Assembly: GCA_958367245.1 (NCBI GenBank)
Contig: CATXEA010000001.1
Span: 183,358 to 247,357, forward strand
Length of the DNA stretch: 64,000 nucleotides
Source: an uncultured Blautia sp.
Lineage (GTDB): Bacteria > Bacillota > Clostridia > Lachnospirales > Lachnospiraceae
Reading direction: 5' to 3'
Under the pieces are notes generated by a model. The model did not search any database. It was given only the letters and a program-made list of their open reading frames with translations, and was not told where the DNA came from. Below, in pieces: positions 45,084-54,145 of the stretch. How positions within the stretch are numbered: position 1 is the first letter of the stretch; each line of letters starts with the position of its first letter. The position numbers and the translations under genes are program-made.

Positions 45084-45674
45084 TTATGAAAGGCTTCCCT
45101 TTGTGGAAAGCACATCTGTAATCCGCGGGTCAAGGGAAACTGCCTCATCCAGAGCTTTTGCAAAGCTTTTAAACATCGCTTCTGCCATGTGATGATTATT
45201 TCCCGGTGTGAGTACCTTAATATGAAGATTCATGCCGCAGGTATAGGAAACTGCGTAAAAAAATTCCTTCACCATCTCTGACGACATGTCTCCGATTTTT
45301 TCTGCAGTAAAATCTGCCTCCCATGAAAAATACGGTCTTCCGGAAAGATCAACCGCGCAAAGCACCAGCGATTCATCCATAGGAAGAATACAGCTTCCGA
45401 AACGCCGGATTCCTTTTTTATCTCCAACCGCCTCTTTCAGAGCTGTTCCCAGAACAATGCCTGTGTCCTCTATTGTATGGTGGTCGTCTACTTTCAAATC
45501 TCCGTGTACTCTCACACAGAGGTCGAAAAGCCCATGTCTGGCAAAGCCGTCCAGCATATGGTCAAAAAAGCCCACACCTGTCTCAATATCCGAATATCCG
45601 GTTCCGTCGAGACAGAGTTTTAATTTAATTTCTGTTTCTTTTGTATTGCGTTCCACAGATGCTTCTCTTGCCAT
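45084..45674 (-). CDS. hisB: Imidazoleglycerol-phosphate dehydratase
   Basis: A 196-aa HisB of the monofunctional type. The metal-binding repeats are intact: GFFDHMLDGFARHG, DDHHTIEDTGI, and the C-terminal GNNHHMAEAMFKSFA. The start at 45674 has AGGAG 7 bases upstream, follows the hisD stop by 4 bases and matches the usual N-terminus (ASVERNTKET); 45722 would overlap hisD. No phosphatase domain is fused. Confidence 0.95.
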   Translation of the reverse strand: MAREASVERNTKETEIKLKLCLDGTGYSDIETGVGFFDHMLDGFARHGLFDLCVRVHGDLKVDDHHTIEDTGIVLGTALKEAVGDKKGIRRFGSCILPMDESLVLCAVDLSGRPYFSWEADFTAEKIGDMSSEMVKEFFYAVSYTCGMNLHIKVLTPGNNHHMAEAMFKSFAKALDEAVSLDPRITDVLSTKGSLS

Positions 45675-45678
45675 TTCT

Positions 45679-46980
45679 TCACTCCTCTTCTTTTTCAAAA
45701 CGCACTGCAATGGAATTTGCATGTGCAGTAAGCTGTTCAGAAGAAGCGAACTGTATGATATCCTTATGGATTTCCTTCAGCGCTTCCCTTGAATAGTATA
45801 CAATACTTGATTTCTTTACAAAGTCGTCTACAGAAAGAGGGGAAAAGAATTTCGCCGTTCCATTTGTTGGAAGCACATGATTCGGGCCTGCAAAATAATC
45901 TCCAAGAGGCTCGGAGCTGTACTCGCCGATAAAAATCGCTCCTGCGTTTCTCACCTTCATCATTACCTCAAAGGGATTTGCCGTCACGATTTCCATATGC
46001 TCTGATGCGATGGCATTAGCTGCCTCAATCGCCTCTTCCATATTTTCGGCAATCAGAATATAACCGAAATTTTCAAGAGATTTACTGATAATCTCTTTTC
46101 TGGACAGCACCTTTAAAAATCCATTCACTTCTTCCTCAACCTTATCGGCGAGCTCTCTGCTTGTTGTGATCAAAATAGCCGAAGCAAGCTCGTCATGCTC
46201 TGCCTGAGAAAGAAGGTCGGCAGCAACAAAGCGCGGATTGGCTGTCTCGTCTGCAAGGACAAGAATCTCGCTGGGCCCTGCAACAGAGTCAATACTCACA
46301 TAACCGTAGACTGCCTTTTTTGCCAGCGCTACAAAAATATTTCCCGGCCCTACGATTTTATCCACTTTGGGAATACTTTCTGTACCATAGGCAAGCGCTC
46401 CTATCGCCTGCGCGCCGCCTGCCTTATAGATTTCATCTGCTCCTGCCTCATTCGCAGCTACAAGAGTGGAAGGATTTACTTTTCCATCTTTTCCCGGAGG
46501 CGTAGTCATAATGATTCTGGAAACGCCCGCCACCTTCGCAGGAACAATATTCATAAGCACAGAGGAAGGATAGACGGCTTTTCCTCCCGGTACATAAACG
46601 CCCACACGGTTCAGCGCAGTAATTTTCTGTCCGAGCATGGTTCCGTCTTCTTTGCTTGTAAACCAACTGTTCTGAAGCTGTTTTTCGTGGTATTTGCGGA
46701 TGTTTACCAGAGCCTTGCGGATAACCTCGACAAGAGCAGGCTCCACCTTCTCATACGCCTCTTTGATTTCTTCTTCTGTCACGCGGATATTTCCGGCATT
46801 TATTTCTGTTTTATCAAATTCCTTTGTATAAGCGAAAAGAGCTTCATCTCCTTTTTCCTTTATATTGGAAAGGATTTCGGAAACAGCCGCTTCGAATTTG
46901 CCGTAATTGTTGGGGCTTCTTTTCAGCAGAGTATCCAGAATATCCTTTGTTGTTTCTTTTGTCAGTACAACTTTACGCAT
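45679..46980 (-). CDS. hisD: Histidinol dehydrogenase
   Basis: A 433-aa enzyme for the last two oxidations of histidine synthesis. YVPGGKAVYPSSVLMN, VDKIVGPGNIF, SVAGPSEILV, the zinc-site QAEHDELASA and SEHMEIV, and NHVLPTNGTA are all present. It begins one base after the hisG stop. Confidence 0.96.
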   Translation of the reverse strand: MRKVVLTKETTKDILDTLLKRSPNNYGKFEAAVSEILSNIKEKGDEALFAYTKEFDKTEINAGNIRVTEEEIKEAYEKVEPALVEVIRKALVNIRKYHEKQLQNSWFTSKEDGTMLGQKITALNRVGVYVPGGKAVYPSSVLMNIVPAKVAGVSRIIMTTPPGKDGKVNPSTLVAANEAGADEIYKAGGAQAIGALAYGTESIPKVDKIVGPGNIFVALAKKAVYGYVSIDSVAGPSEILVLADETANPRFVAADLLSQAEHDELASAILITTSRELADKVEEEVNGFLKVLSRKEIISKSLENFGYILIAENMEEAIEAANAIASEHMEIVTANPFEVMMKVRNAGAIFIGEYSSEPLGDYFAGPNHVLPTNGTAKFFSPLSVDDFVKKSSIVYYSREALKEIHKDIIQFASSEQLTAHANSIAVRFEKEEE

Positions 46981-46981
46981 T

Positions 46982-47626
46982 TTATGCCTCCTGCAAAACT
47001 TCCCGCAGCTCGTAAATCAGCCTGCGGATTCTTTCATTTTCCATTTTCATGCTTACCTGGTTTACTACCATCCGTGCGGAAAGAGGACAAACCTCCTCGA
47101 GAACCTTAAGACCGTTTTCCCTCAGTGTGCTTCCTGTTTCCACAATATCTACGATTACCTCGGAAAGCCCCACAATAGGAGCAAGTTCAATAGAACCGTT
47201 AAGTTTGATGATTTCCACTGTCTGATGTTTTTTGTTGTAGAAATAGTCTTTGGCAATATTTGGATATTTGGTCGCCACACGGATAAGCTGATTATTGTTC
47301 AAAACCTCACGGGCGCTCTCAGGACCGCAGACGCACATCCTGCACTTGCCGAAGCCCAGATCCATAACTTCATAAAGCTTCCGTCCTTCTTCCAGAATCG
47401 TATCTTTTCCCACAACTCCGATATCTGCTGCGCCGTATTCGACATAAGTCGGTACGTCCGGCCCCTTTGCAAGGAAAAATTTCAGCTTCAGCTCTTCATT
47501 GACAAAGATAAGCTTACGGGAATTCTTATCTTTCATTTCCTCACAGGTCACACCAATCTTTTCCAACATGGCAAGGGTCTTGTCCGCAAGGCGGCCCTTG
47601 GTCAAAGCAATTGTAAGATATCTCAT
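46982..47626 (-). CDS. hisG: ATP phosphoribosyltransferase catalytic subunit, short form
   Basis: A 214-aa short-form HisG, first step of histidine synthesis. TIALTKGRL at the start, VEYGAADIGVVGKD, and the PRPP-binding EVIVDIVETGSTLRENGL are conserved. It lacks the C-terminal regulatory domain, as expected when a HisZ partner is present, and hisZ ends 3 bases upstream. Confidence 0.95.
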   Translation of the reverse strand: MRYLTIALTKGRLADKTLAMLEKIGVTCEEMKDKNSRKLIFVNEELKLKFFLAKGPDVPTYVEYGAADIGVVGKDTILEEGRKLYEVMDLGFGKCRMCVCGPESAREVLNNNQLIRVATKYPNIAKDYFYNKKHQTVEIIKLNGSIELAPIVGLSEVIVDIVETGSTLRENGLKVLEEVCPLSARMVVNQVSMKMENERIRRLIYELREVLQEA

Positions 47627-47629
47627 AAG

Positions 47630-48748
47630 TTAAGCGCCTCCTTTTTTCAAGCGTAAAGCTACGGATTTCCCCTGCGAACGAAGGCTCTGGGCTTTTTTTA
47701 CAGCTTCTGTCCGCTGCTCAGGTGTATAATACAAAATCTCACAGGCTTCGCTCTCATCCAGAACAATCTTCTGTCTGGAAAGCGCAAGGAGAAGGCTGTC
47801 AACCACAATGGCAAAGCCGATAGACGGGGCATCTTTTCCGAAATGTTTGAGAAGCTTGTCGTAGCGGCCTCCTTTTACAAGGGGCTCTCCTGTCCCGTAG
47901 GTATATGCCTGAAAAATAATTCCTGTATAGTATTCATATTTACTCAGCATACTGAAGTCAAAGGTCACATACTTCTCGTAACCATACAGCTTCAGTATCT
48001 CATAAATCTCTTCCAGTCTGGAAACTGCCTCCAATGCGCTGGGGTTATCCGTAAGAGTTCTGGCTTTTTTCAGTATCTCCACAGAGCCGAACATCTGAGG
48101 AATCTCAATGAATGCTCCTGCAATTTCCGGTGAAAGCTTCTGCTCTTCTACAAATTCTTCTACGCCGAAGGGATTCCTCTGGGAAATCAGAGTGCGAAGA
48201 CGTTCCTGCGCCTCCTCGTCAAGTCCCGCTTCTTTCAGCAGTGAATTAAAATAATCCACCTGCCCGATACTAATCTGAAATTCTGTCAGCCCTGCAGCAA
48301 TCAGACATTCTGCTGTCATTGCAAGAAGCTCTGCATCCGCATCTGCAGAACCGTCTCCGATACGTTCCACGCCCATCTGCGTATTCTCTTTAAGCTGGCC
48401 TCTGTAACCTGAAGTATTGATAAAGGTGTTTCCTGTATAACAAAGGCTCAAAGGCTCTTTATCCGGAGAAAAATAAGTAGCGCAGGCTCTTGAGACAGAA
48501 GGAGTAATATCAGGTCTTAATACCAGAGTGTTTCCTTCTCTGTCAAAAAATTTATATAAATCTCTGGAAGGAATCGTTCCTACTTCTCTGCTGAATATTT
48601 CAAAATATTCAAAAGTCGGAGTGATAATATCTTCATAACCGTATTTGCGAAACACCCTGTGAAGCTTTTCCTGAAGCTTCAGCTTCTGTCTGCATTCGTC
48701 ATCGTATATATCCCGAACACCCTCCGGTGTATGAAATCTTTTCTGCAT
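47630..48748 (-). CDS. hisZ: ATP phosphoribosyltransferase regulatory subunit HisZ
   Basis: A 372-aa class-II histidyl-tRNA-synthetase-like protein without an anticodon-binding domain. Synthetase-type motifs are visible: TPTFEYFEIFSRE, LRPDITPSVSRA, FEYYTGIIF-like YEYYTGIIFQAY and GGRYDKLLKHFG. Coupled to the short hisG, which needs HisZ for activity and feedback by histidine. AGGAGG lies 8 bases upstream. First gene of the his operon. Confidence 0.93.
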   Translation of the reverse strand: MQKRFHTPEGVRDIYDDECRQKLKLQEKLHRVFRKYGYEDIITPTFEYFEIFSREVGTIPSRDLYKFFDREGNTLVLRPDITPSVSRACATYFSPDKEPLSLCYTGNTFINTSGYRGQLKENTQMGVERIGDGSADADAELLAMTAECLIAAGLTEFQISIGQVDYFNSLLKEAGLDEEAQERLRTLISQRNPFGVEEFVEEQKLSPEIAGAFIEIPQMFGSVEILKKARTLTDNPSALEAVSRLEEIYEILKLYGYEKYVTFDFSMLSKYEYYTGIIFQAYTYGTGEPLVKGGRYDKLLKHFGKDAPSIGFAIVVDSLLLALSRQKIVLDESEACEILYYTPEQRTEAVKKAQSLRSQGKSVALRLKKGGA

Positions 48749-48852
48749 CTGACCGTCCTCCTTATTTCTCTGCAGCGGGTTGAAATTACAGCTTTGTCTT
48801 CTATAATTTTGCTTTAATACAACGCCGTGCTAATACGCTAATATAAAAGTTA

Positions 48853-48877
48853 ACAGGATTATACTTGATAATCCTGT
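48853..48877. promoter_or_regulatory. Perfect palindrome overlapping the his promoter (operator)
   Basis: ACAGGATTA (48853-48861) and TAATCCTGT (48869-48877) form a 9-base inverted repeat with a 7-base centre, located between and overlapping the -35 and -10 boxes. A bound repressor would exclude RNA polymerase. No T-box leader motifs were seen in the ~110-base leader. Confidence 0.65.
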
Positions 48878-48886
48878 ACTTGTCAA
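48858..48886 (-). promoter_or_regulatory. Consensus promoter of the his operon
   Basis: On the minus strand: perfect -35 TTGACA (48881-48886), 17-base spacer, perfect -10 TATAAT (48858-48863). The -35 overlaps the end of recU. Confidence 0.85.
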
Positions 48887-49416
48887 TCCCTGTCACATAA
48901 ATCCTTCTGAATCCCGTCAAGATAAGGAACCAGAAATCCATTTTTTTTGTCAAGATAATAATCCGGGTTTAGTTCTTCCCTGCGAAAACTCTTCCGTCCG
49001 CCCTCTTCCATTCTCTGCCAGAATTTCATAAGGCTCCGGAGGGGAAGATAATAGAATTGATTGCTGCTGCTGTAGAAAATCAGAAAAAATGCAACGCCGC
49101 CCTGTTTTTCGAAGTCCTTCATAAACTGAACCTGATGAGGATGGACATTCGCCAGAGGAAAGGTGTCTGCACAACATTCTTTTGCATCGAAGCAGACAGG
49201 AATTCCCTGTACTGCTCCGATATAGTCAACTGTACTTCTCTGTTCGAAGTATGCAAGGGTGATATGGCGGTGTTCCTTGTCCATCCGCACCGGTGTAATG
49301 GGAGTGGGGATTTTCTGAATCAGAGCCAGCCCTTTTTCGTGATACTGTTCATTTGTTCTGTTTATCAGTTCTTCAAGAGTAGAACCGCGAAGCCCTCTGC
49401 TGTTCCAGGTTGCCAT
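48883..49416 (-). CDS. recU: RecU-like Holliday junction resolvase
   Basis: A 177-aa nuclease of the RecU family, which cuts Holliday junctions in Firmicutes. The N-terminus NSRGLRGSTLEELIN, the active-site stretch VDYIGAVQGIPVCFDAKEC with the D...D/E-x-K pattern, and HPHQVQFMKDF are characteristic. The start at 49416 uses GGAG that overlaps the lepB stop. In B. subtilis recU sits beside a penicillin-binding protein gene; here it is the last gene of a lepB-containing run. Confidence 0.88.
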   Translation of the reverse strand: MATWNSRGLRGSTLEELINRTNEQYHEKGLALIQKIPTPITPVRMDKEHRHITLAYFEQRSTVDYIGAVQGIPVCFDAKECCADTFPLANVHPHQVQFMKDFEKQGGVAFFLIFYSSSNQFYYLPLRSLMKFWQRMEEGGRKSFRREELNPDYYLDKKNGFLVPYLDGIQKDLCDRD

Positions 49417-49420
49417 GAGC

Positions 49421-50002
49421 TTACTCCGCCGGCTCGTACTGGTTCAGAAGCTTGATAGATGGAAAATATCTTACAATTGCTTTTCCCACAATCTGCTCAA
49501 ACTGCACAAAGGTATTTTCCCAACGGCGGGAGTCCCATGAGTGATTCCGGTTGTCACCCATCATAAAATAACAGTCCTCCGGCACTACGTAAGGCCCCAA
49601 ATCTTCCGGACGCGGCATTTCCGGAGTGAAGCTGTCATCCAGCGGCGTCTCGGCGCCGTCGATATAAACTTTTCCTCCTTTGATTTCCACGGTTTCCCCC
49701 GGAAGGCCAATCAGACGTTTGATATAAAGCTGGCTTTCGTCGTCCGGGTATTTAAAGATTACAATATCAAAGCGTTCCGGGTCTTTAAACTTTTTGGATA
49801 CAATCTGTTTGCCGAACAAATCAAGATTGATTCCATATGCAAGGCGGTAGCCAAACAGTCTGTCTCCTGTCATAACTGTTTTTTCCATAGATTCAGATGG
49901 AATTTTTGCATTGATAAGCACCACATTGTTGACTACTGCAACAATGAGAACTACAACGATAATCATTTTTATGTAGTCCCAGATTTCATGCCAGATTTTC
50001 AT
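49421..50002 (-). CDS. lepB: Signal peptidase I
   Basis: A 193-aa type I signal peptidase. One N-terminal membrane span (about residues 12-31) precedes the catalytic Ser38 in IPSESME and Lys95 in YIKRLIGLPGE. GDNRNHSWDSR near the C-terminus closes the conserved boxes. Its start overlaps the end of the RluA-type gene by 17 bases. Confidence 0.95.
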   Translation of the reverse strand: MKIWHEIWDYIKMIIVVVLIVAVVNNVVLINAKIPSESMEKTVMTGDRLFGYRLAYGINLDLFGKQIVSKKFKDPERFDIVIFKYPDDESQLYIKRLIGLPGETVEIKGGKVYIDGAETPLDDSFTPEMPRPEDLGPYVVPEDCYFMMGDNRNHSWDSRRWENTFVQFEQIVGKAIVRYFPSIKLLNQYEPAE

Positions 50003-50978
50003 AATAACTCTCCTCTAACTGTTCTTCTCTTATGATTTTGTGAAAAAGCTCCGGCACAGGCGCTGTGAACGTCCTGTCTGATAATCTCTCAAATTTCCCT
50101 TCCAGCTTCGGCAGAGTCACTTTATATGCGTGGAGAAGCTGATAGCTGAGTTTATATCTGTCCCGATACTTTTTATTTAAGGCTTCATTTCCATATTTGC
50201 CGTCTCCGAGAAGCGGATGCCCGATACTGGAAAGATGGGCGCGAATCTGGTGGGTACGGCCTGTGATCAGATGTACCTCCAGAAGCGTCAGTTCCCCGTT
50301 GTCTCCCAGGGGTCTGTAAGCGGTTTCAATGGGAAGGGAGTCTTCTTTTTTTTCTTTGTATACTGTTACTTTATTTGTTTTTTTATCTTTATGTAAATAG
50401 CCTTTGATATAGTTTTCTTCTCTGATTACGCCTCTGACAAGACAGAGATAATATTTATGCAACGTCCTGTCATGGAAGAGTTCTGACAGCATCTGAAGTC
50501 CGGCAAGGGTTTTGCCCCCTGCAATAAGTCCGCTTGTATTGCGGTCCAGACGGTTACAGACAGAAGGCTTAAAGGTTTTTAGCTGTTCTTCCTCTATCTC
50601 TTTTTTCTCAAGAAGATAACCGATAAGGTACTCCACCATAGAAGGCTCTTTCTCATCTGCCGGCTGAGAAAGGACTCCTGCAGGTTTATTGATAAAAATC
50701 ACATCTTCATCCTCATAGACAACTTCAAGGTCGCATACGGCACGGGCAACTTTTCTGTCCCCTGCAAATTTATCAAACGTCTCATCGCTGAGAAACAGCT
50801 TTACTGCATCGCCTTTTTTCAGCATTTCATTTCCGGATGCTTTTTTCCCATTCAGGGTGATGTTCTTTTTCCGCATCATTTTATAAAAAAAGCTTTTGGG
50901 CGCTTCTTTCAGAAGTTTGCCCAGATATTTGTCAAAGCGCTGCCCTGCTTCATTTTCGTCAATAATAAACTGTTTCAT
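49986..50978 (-). CDS. RluA-family 23S rRNA pseudouridine synthase
   Basis: A 330-aa protein with an N-terminal S4 RNA-binding region (about residues 10-75) and a pseudouridine synthase core. The catalytic aspartate is in CNRLDRNTSG, with INKPAGVLSQP before it and TGRTHQIRAHL after it. RluC/RluD cannot be separated by eye. AGGAG lies 5 bases upstream of the start. Confidence 0.9.
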   Translation of the reverse strand: MKQFIIDENEAGQRFDKYLGKLLKEAPKSFFYKMMRKKNITLNGKKASGNEMLKKGDAVKLFLSDETFDKFAGDRKVARAVCDLEVVYEDEDVIFINKPAGVLSQPADEKEPSMVEYLIGYLLEKKEIEEEQLKTFKPSVCNRLDRNTSGLIAGGKTLAGLQMLSELFHDRTLHKYYLCLVRGVIREENYIKGYLHKDKKTNKVTVYKEKKEDSLPIETAYRPLGDNGELTLLEVHLITGRTHQIRAHLSSIGHPLLGDGKYGNEALNKKYRDRYKLSYQLLHAYKVTLPKLEGKFERLSDRTFTAPVPELFHKIIREEQLEESYYENLA

Positions 50979-50986
50979 ATTCTCTC

Positions 50987-51610
50987 CTATAAACAGAGGG
51001 CAAGTATGGTATGCCTGATCATTTCATTTCTGGAAAACTCAGGATATCTTTCATCCGGAGTAAATTTAATGTCTGCTTCCAGAGATTCCCTGTGTTCATT
51101 CATGGAATCCAGACGCTCCAGGAATGGTTTCAGGTCTGTAAAAATTTTAAGGGTTACTTTATACCCGTTTTTCCGAACGATCTGCTGCGCCTGTTCCCCC
51201 ATAAAGGCTGCGTCAATCTTCGGGTCGCTGCTGTAGCAGGCAACTGTATTTCCGCAGACAGCAACTGCATCGACATAACCGCTTTTTTCATAGAAGGTCA
51301 TATACATCTCATATGCCATTACAAGACTGCCCTGATGCTCCCTGATTTTTCGATAAAGGGTTTCGTCCATCGGTCTGCACCGGAGAATCATAATCAGATT
51401 TACAAGCGCTTTACACGCAGGCAGGCAGCCCACGACACTGATAACTGTCCATATGGTAAGCCTTGACTTGTGATACGCCCACGCGCTGAAAAAAATACCC
51501 AGCGGCACTGCAAATAGAACGAAGGTAATGAAAAGCTGTTTCTTTTTTTCTGCCTTGAAATAGCCGTAGTCGCCTTTTTTTATCTTCTGTTTTTTCTTAG
51601 GATCACTCAT
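50987..51610 (-). CDS. Uncharacterised membrane protein
   Basis: A 207-aa protein not recognised. A lysine-rich cytoplasmic start (residues 1-25) is followed by two membrane spans (about 28-45 and 51-75) and a soluble C-terminal part with no known motif. It lies between ygiQ and the rluA-type gene in the same run of genes, 18 bases after the former. The close spacing suggests co-transcription. Confidence 0.7.
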   Translation of the reverse strand: MSDPKKKQKIKKGDYGYFKAEKKKQLFITFVLFAVPLGIFFSAWAYHKSRLTIWTVISVVGCLPACKALVNLIMILRCRPMDETLYRKIREHQGSLVMAYEMYMTFYEKSGYVDAVAVCGNTVACYSSDPKIDAAFMGEQAQQIVRKNGYKVTLKIFTDLKPFLERLDSMNEHRESLEADIKFTPDERYPEFSRNEMIRHTILALCL

Positions 51611-51628
51611 TTACGCAAGAACTCCTTT

Positions 51629-53467
51629 TTATTTACGTTTATGTACGTTTCGTATGGTTTTCTTTTTCCTATCGCGGACAGGGCGTATCAGACATTTTTT
51701 ATCGAAGCCCACTAAATCCATACGGCCTGCAAGCTTCAGCCCTTCCAGAACCAGTTCCCGGTTCGCCGGATTTTTGTACTGCATAAGCGCCCGCTGAATT
51801 GCTTTTTCACGGGGATTTCTGGGCACATAAACCTTTTCCCCTGTAAGCGGGTGTATTCCTGTGTAATACATACAGGTAGAAAGCGTAGACGGAGTCGGAT
51901 AAAAATCCTGTACCTGTTCCGGTGTGAAACCAAGGTCACGGACATATTCCGCAAGGCGTACCGCTTCTTTCATGGTACAGCCCGGATGGGAGGACATGAA
52001 ATACGGCACTGCAAACTGCTGCTTTCCTGTCTTTTTGTTCGCATCTTCATATTCCCTGAGGAATTGCTGATATACGCTGTGGGAAGGTTTTCCCATATAT
52101 TTCAGCACCTGATCGGATACGTGCTCCGGAGCTACCCGAAGCTGACCGCTTACGTGGTGCTCTACCAGTTCCCGGAGGAAAGTTTTATCTTTATCAGCAA
52201 CCACGTAATCAAACCGTACGCCGGAGCGGATAAAGACTTTTTTCACCTTCGGAATCTGACGCAGCTTACGCAGAAGAGATACATAGTCTCTGTGGTCTAC
52301 ATCCAGATTTTTGCACGGAGTCGGAAAAAGGCACTGGCGGTTCATGCAGACGCCTTTTGTAAGCTGCTTTTTGCAGGACGGCTGGCGAAAATCTGCTGTA
52401 GGGCCGCCCACATCGTGAATATAGCCTTTGAAATCCCTGTCCTGTGTCATAAGCTTTGCCTCTTCAATCAGGGATTCATGGCTTCTCGTCTGCAGAATAC
52501 GCCCCTGATGGAAGGTGAGAGCGCAGAAACTGCAGCTTCCAAAACACCCTCTGTTGCTTGTCAGACTGAATTTTATTTCTTCAAGAGCCGGAATTCCGCC
52601 TTTTTCTTCGTACATGGGGTGGCTTCTTCTTGTATAGGGAAGGGCATAGACATCATCCATCTCTTCCTGACTCAGCGGCATAGCCGGAGGATTCTGGACG
52701 ATATAACCTTTTGTTCCATAAGATTCCGCCATTGGTTTCGCAGTAAAAGGGTCTGTATTTTTATACTGGACAGCGAAACTTTCTGCGTACAGCTTCTTAT
52801 CCTCTGAAATCTCCTCAAAGGAAGGCAGAAGAATCGGCTCATATACACGACTTAATTCTTTACACTTAAAGACAGTACCTGCAATATAAGTAATCTCTTC
52901 TACCGGAATCCCGCTTTCCAGAGCTTCCGCAATTTCCAGAATAGAGTGTTCTCCCATTCCATAAGAGATAATGTCTGCGCCTGAATCCATAAGAACGCTG
53001 CGGCGCACACGGTTGTCCCAGTAATCGTAATGGGCAAGCCGGCGAAGACTGGCTTCTATTCCCCCCAATATGATAGGTGTCTTTTTATAGGTCTGACGAA
53101 TGAGATTGCTGTAAACTGTCACAGCCCGATCCGGTCTGTGTCCCATTTCACCGCCCGGAGAATAGGCATCCTTCTGTCGGTGTTTTCTGGAAACCGTATA
53201 ATGGTTTACCATAGAATCCATATTTCCGGCTGACACCAGAAAGCCCAGACGGGGTTCTCCAAACACCTGAACGCTCTCTTTTTGTTTCCAGTCAGGCTGG
53301 CATATCATTCCTACTCTGTAGCCTCTGCTTTCCAGAAGGCGGCTTATGATTGCAGACCCAAAGGAAGGATGGTCCACGTAGGCATCCCCTGTCACATAGA
53401 CAAAATCTACCCGGTCCCATCCTCTTTCTTCCATCTCTTTTTTATTTACCGGTAAAAAATCCTGCAT
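51629..53467 (-). CDS. ygiQ: YgiQ-family radical SAM protein
   Basis: A 612-aa radical SAM protein. An N-terminal cobalamin-binding-like region (about residues 20-115, GSAIISRLLESRGYRVGMI) is followed by the radical SAM core with CFGSCSFC near residue 312, and GVRFDYV, LRVAPEHVSD and FYPTPSTLST segments conserved in YgiQ. The reaction is unknown. Its start lies directly against the HAD gene stop, with no gap. Confidence 0.93.
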   Translation of the reverse strand: MQDFLPVNKKEMEERGWDRVDFVYVTGDAYVDHPSFGSAIISRLLESRGYRVGMICQPDWKQKESVQVFGEPRLGFLVSAGNMDSMVNHYTVSRKHRQKDAYSPGGEMGHRPDRAVTVYSNLIRQTYKKTPIILGGIEASLRRLAHYDYWDNRVRRSVLMDSGADIISYGMGEHSILEIAEALESGIPVEEITYIAGTVFKCKELSRVYEPILLPSFEEISEDKKLYAESFAVQYKNTDPFTAKPMAESYGTKGYIVQNPPAMPLSQEEMDDVYALPYTRRSHPMYEEKGGIPALEEIKFSLTSNRGCFGSCSFCALTFHQGRILQTRSHESLIEEAKLMTQDRDFKGYIHDVGGPTADFRQPSCKKQLTKGVCMNRQCLFPTPCKNLDVDHRDYVSLLRKLRQIPKVKKVFIRSGVRFDYVVADKDKTFLRELVEHHVSGQLRVAPEHVSDQVLKYMGKPSHSVYQQFLREYEDANKKTGKQQFAVPYFMSSHPGCTMKEAVRLAEYVRDLGFTPEQVQDFYPTPSTLSTCMYYTGIHPLTGEKVYVPRNPREKAIQRALMQYKNPANRELVLEGLKLAGRMDLVGFDKKCLIRPVRDRKKKTIRNVHKRK

Positions 53468-54133
53468 TTATAATTCCTCGTATGTATCTGTAATTACCTG
53501 TTCGTAGGTAGTAATGTAATAGTCCGCTGCCTGCCGTTTTTCTTCTTTTTGAAACATACTGTAGCCATCCTCTACTGCGCAGACACTCATGCCCGCATTT
53601 TTGCCCGCCATGATTCCTGCTACAATGTCTTCAAATACCAGACATTCCTCCGGCTTTACTCCCAGCTCCTGAGCTGCTTTCAGATATACGTCAGGAGCAG
53701 GTTTGCCGCGGTTTACTTCACAGGCTGTTACAATATGGCTGAAAAAGCTGCGGATTCCATGACTTTCAAGGACTGCTTCTATGAGCGTCCTGTCATTGCT
53801 GGATGCCACTGCCATAAGGATTCCCCTCTCTTTCAAATAGGGAAGAAATTCCCGGACACCGGCTTTTAGCTGTACACTGCAGCGGTATTTTTCCATTGCC
53901 ATCTGTTTCCATGTCTCTTTGATTTCGTCAAGAGATTCTTCTATCGGAAAATGTTCCTTAAAATAAGCTGCTGTCTCTGTAAAAGATAAGCCCTCAATTT
54001 CATGCTGCAGACCATTTGGTACTTCCAGGCCGTAAGAACCCAGATATTCAATATCAATTTCTCCCCAGATTCCAAGGGAATCCACAAGAGTTCCGTCCAA
54101 GTCAAATATTACTGCCTTTTTATTTGTAAGCAT
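53468..54133 (-). CDS. HAD-family phosphatase (beta-phosphoglucomutase-like)
   Basis: A 221-aa HAD hydrolase. VIFDLDGTLVDS at the start carries the nucleophile and acid-base aspartates; VASSND and FEDIVAGIMAGKNAGM complete the active site, and a helical cap follows the first motif. The substrate is probably a small sugar or nucleotide phosphate. Between a small alarmone synthetase gene (12-base gap) and ygiQ (no gap). Confidence 0.88.
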   Translation of the reverse strand: MLTNKKAVIFDLDGTLVDSLGIWGEIDIEYLGSYGLEVPNGLQHEIEGLSFTETAAYFKEHFPIEESLDEIKETWKQMAMEKYRCSVQLKAGVREFLPYLKERGILMAVASSNDRTLIEAVLESHGIRSFFSHIVTACEVNRGKPAPDVYLKAAQELGVKPEECLVFEDIVAGIMAGKNAGMSVCAVEDGYSMFQKEEKRQAADYYITTYEQVITDTYEEL

Positions 54134-54145
54134 CTTTTCCCTCTT

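Noticed and set aside
48749..48882. T-box riboswitch before the his operon
   Set aside because: The leader is only about 110 bases and the T-box sequence AGGGTGG-ACCGCG is absent; a palindromic operator explains control better.
51851..52807. A 318-codon plus-strand frame opposite ygiQ
   Set aside because: Shadow of a conserved gene with no ribosome site.
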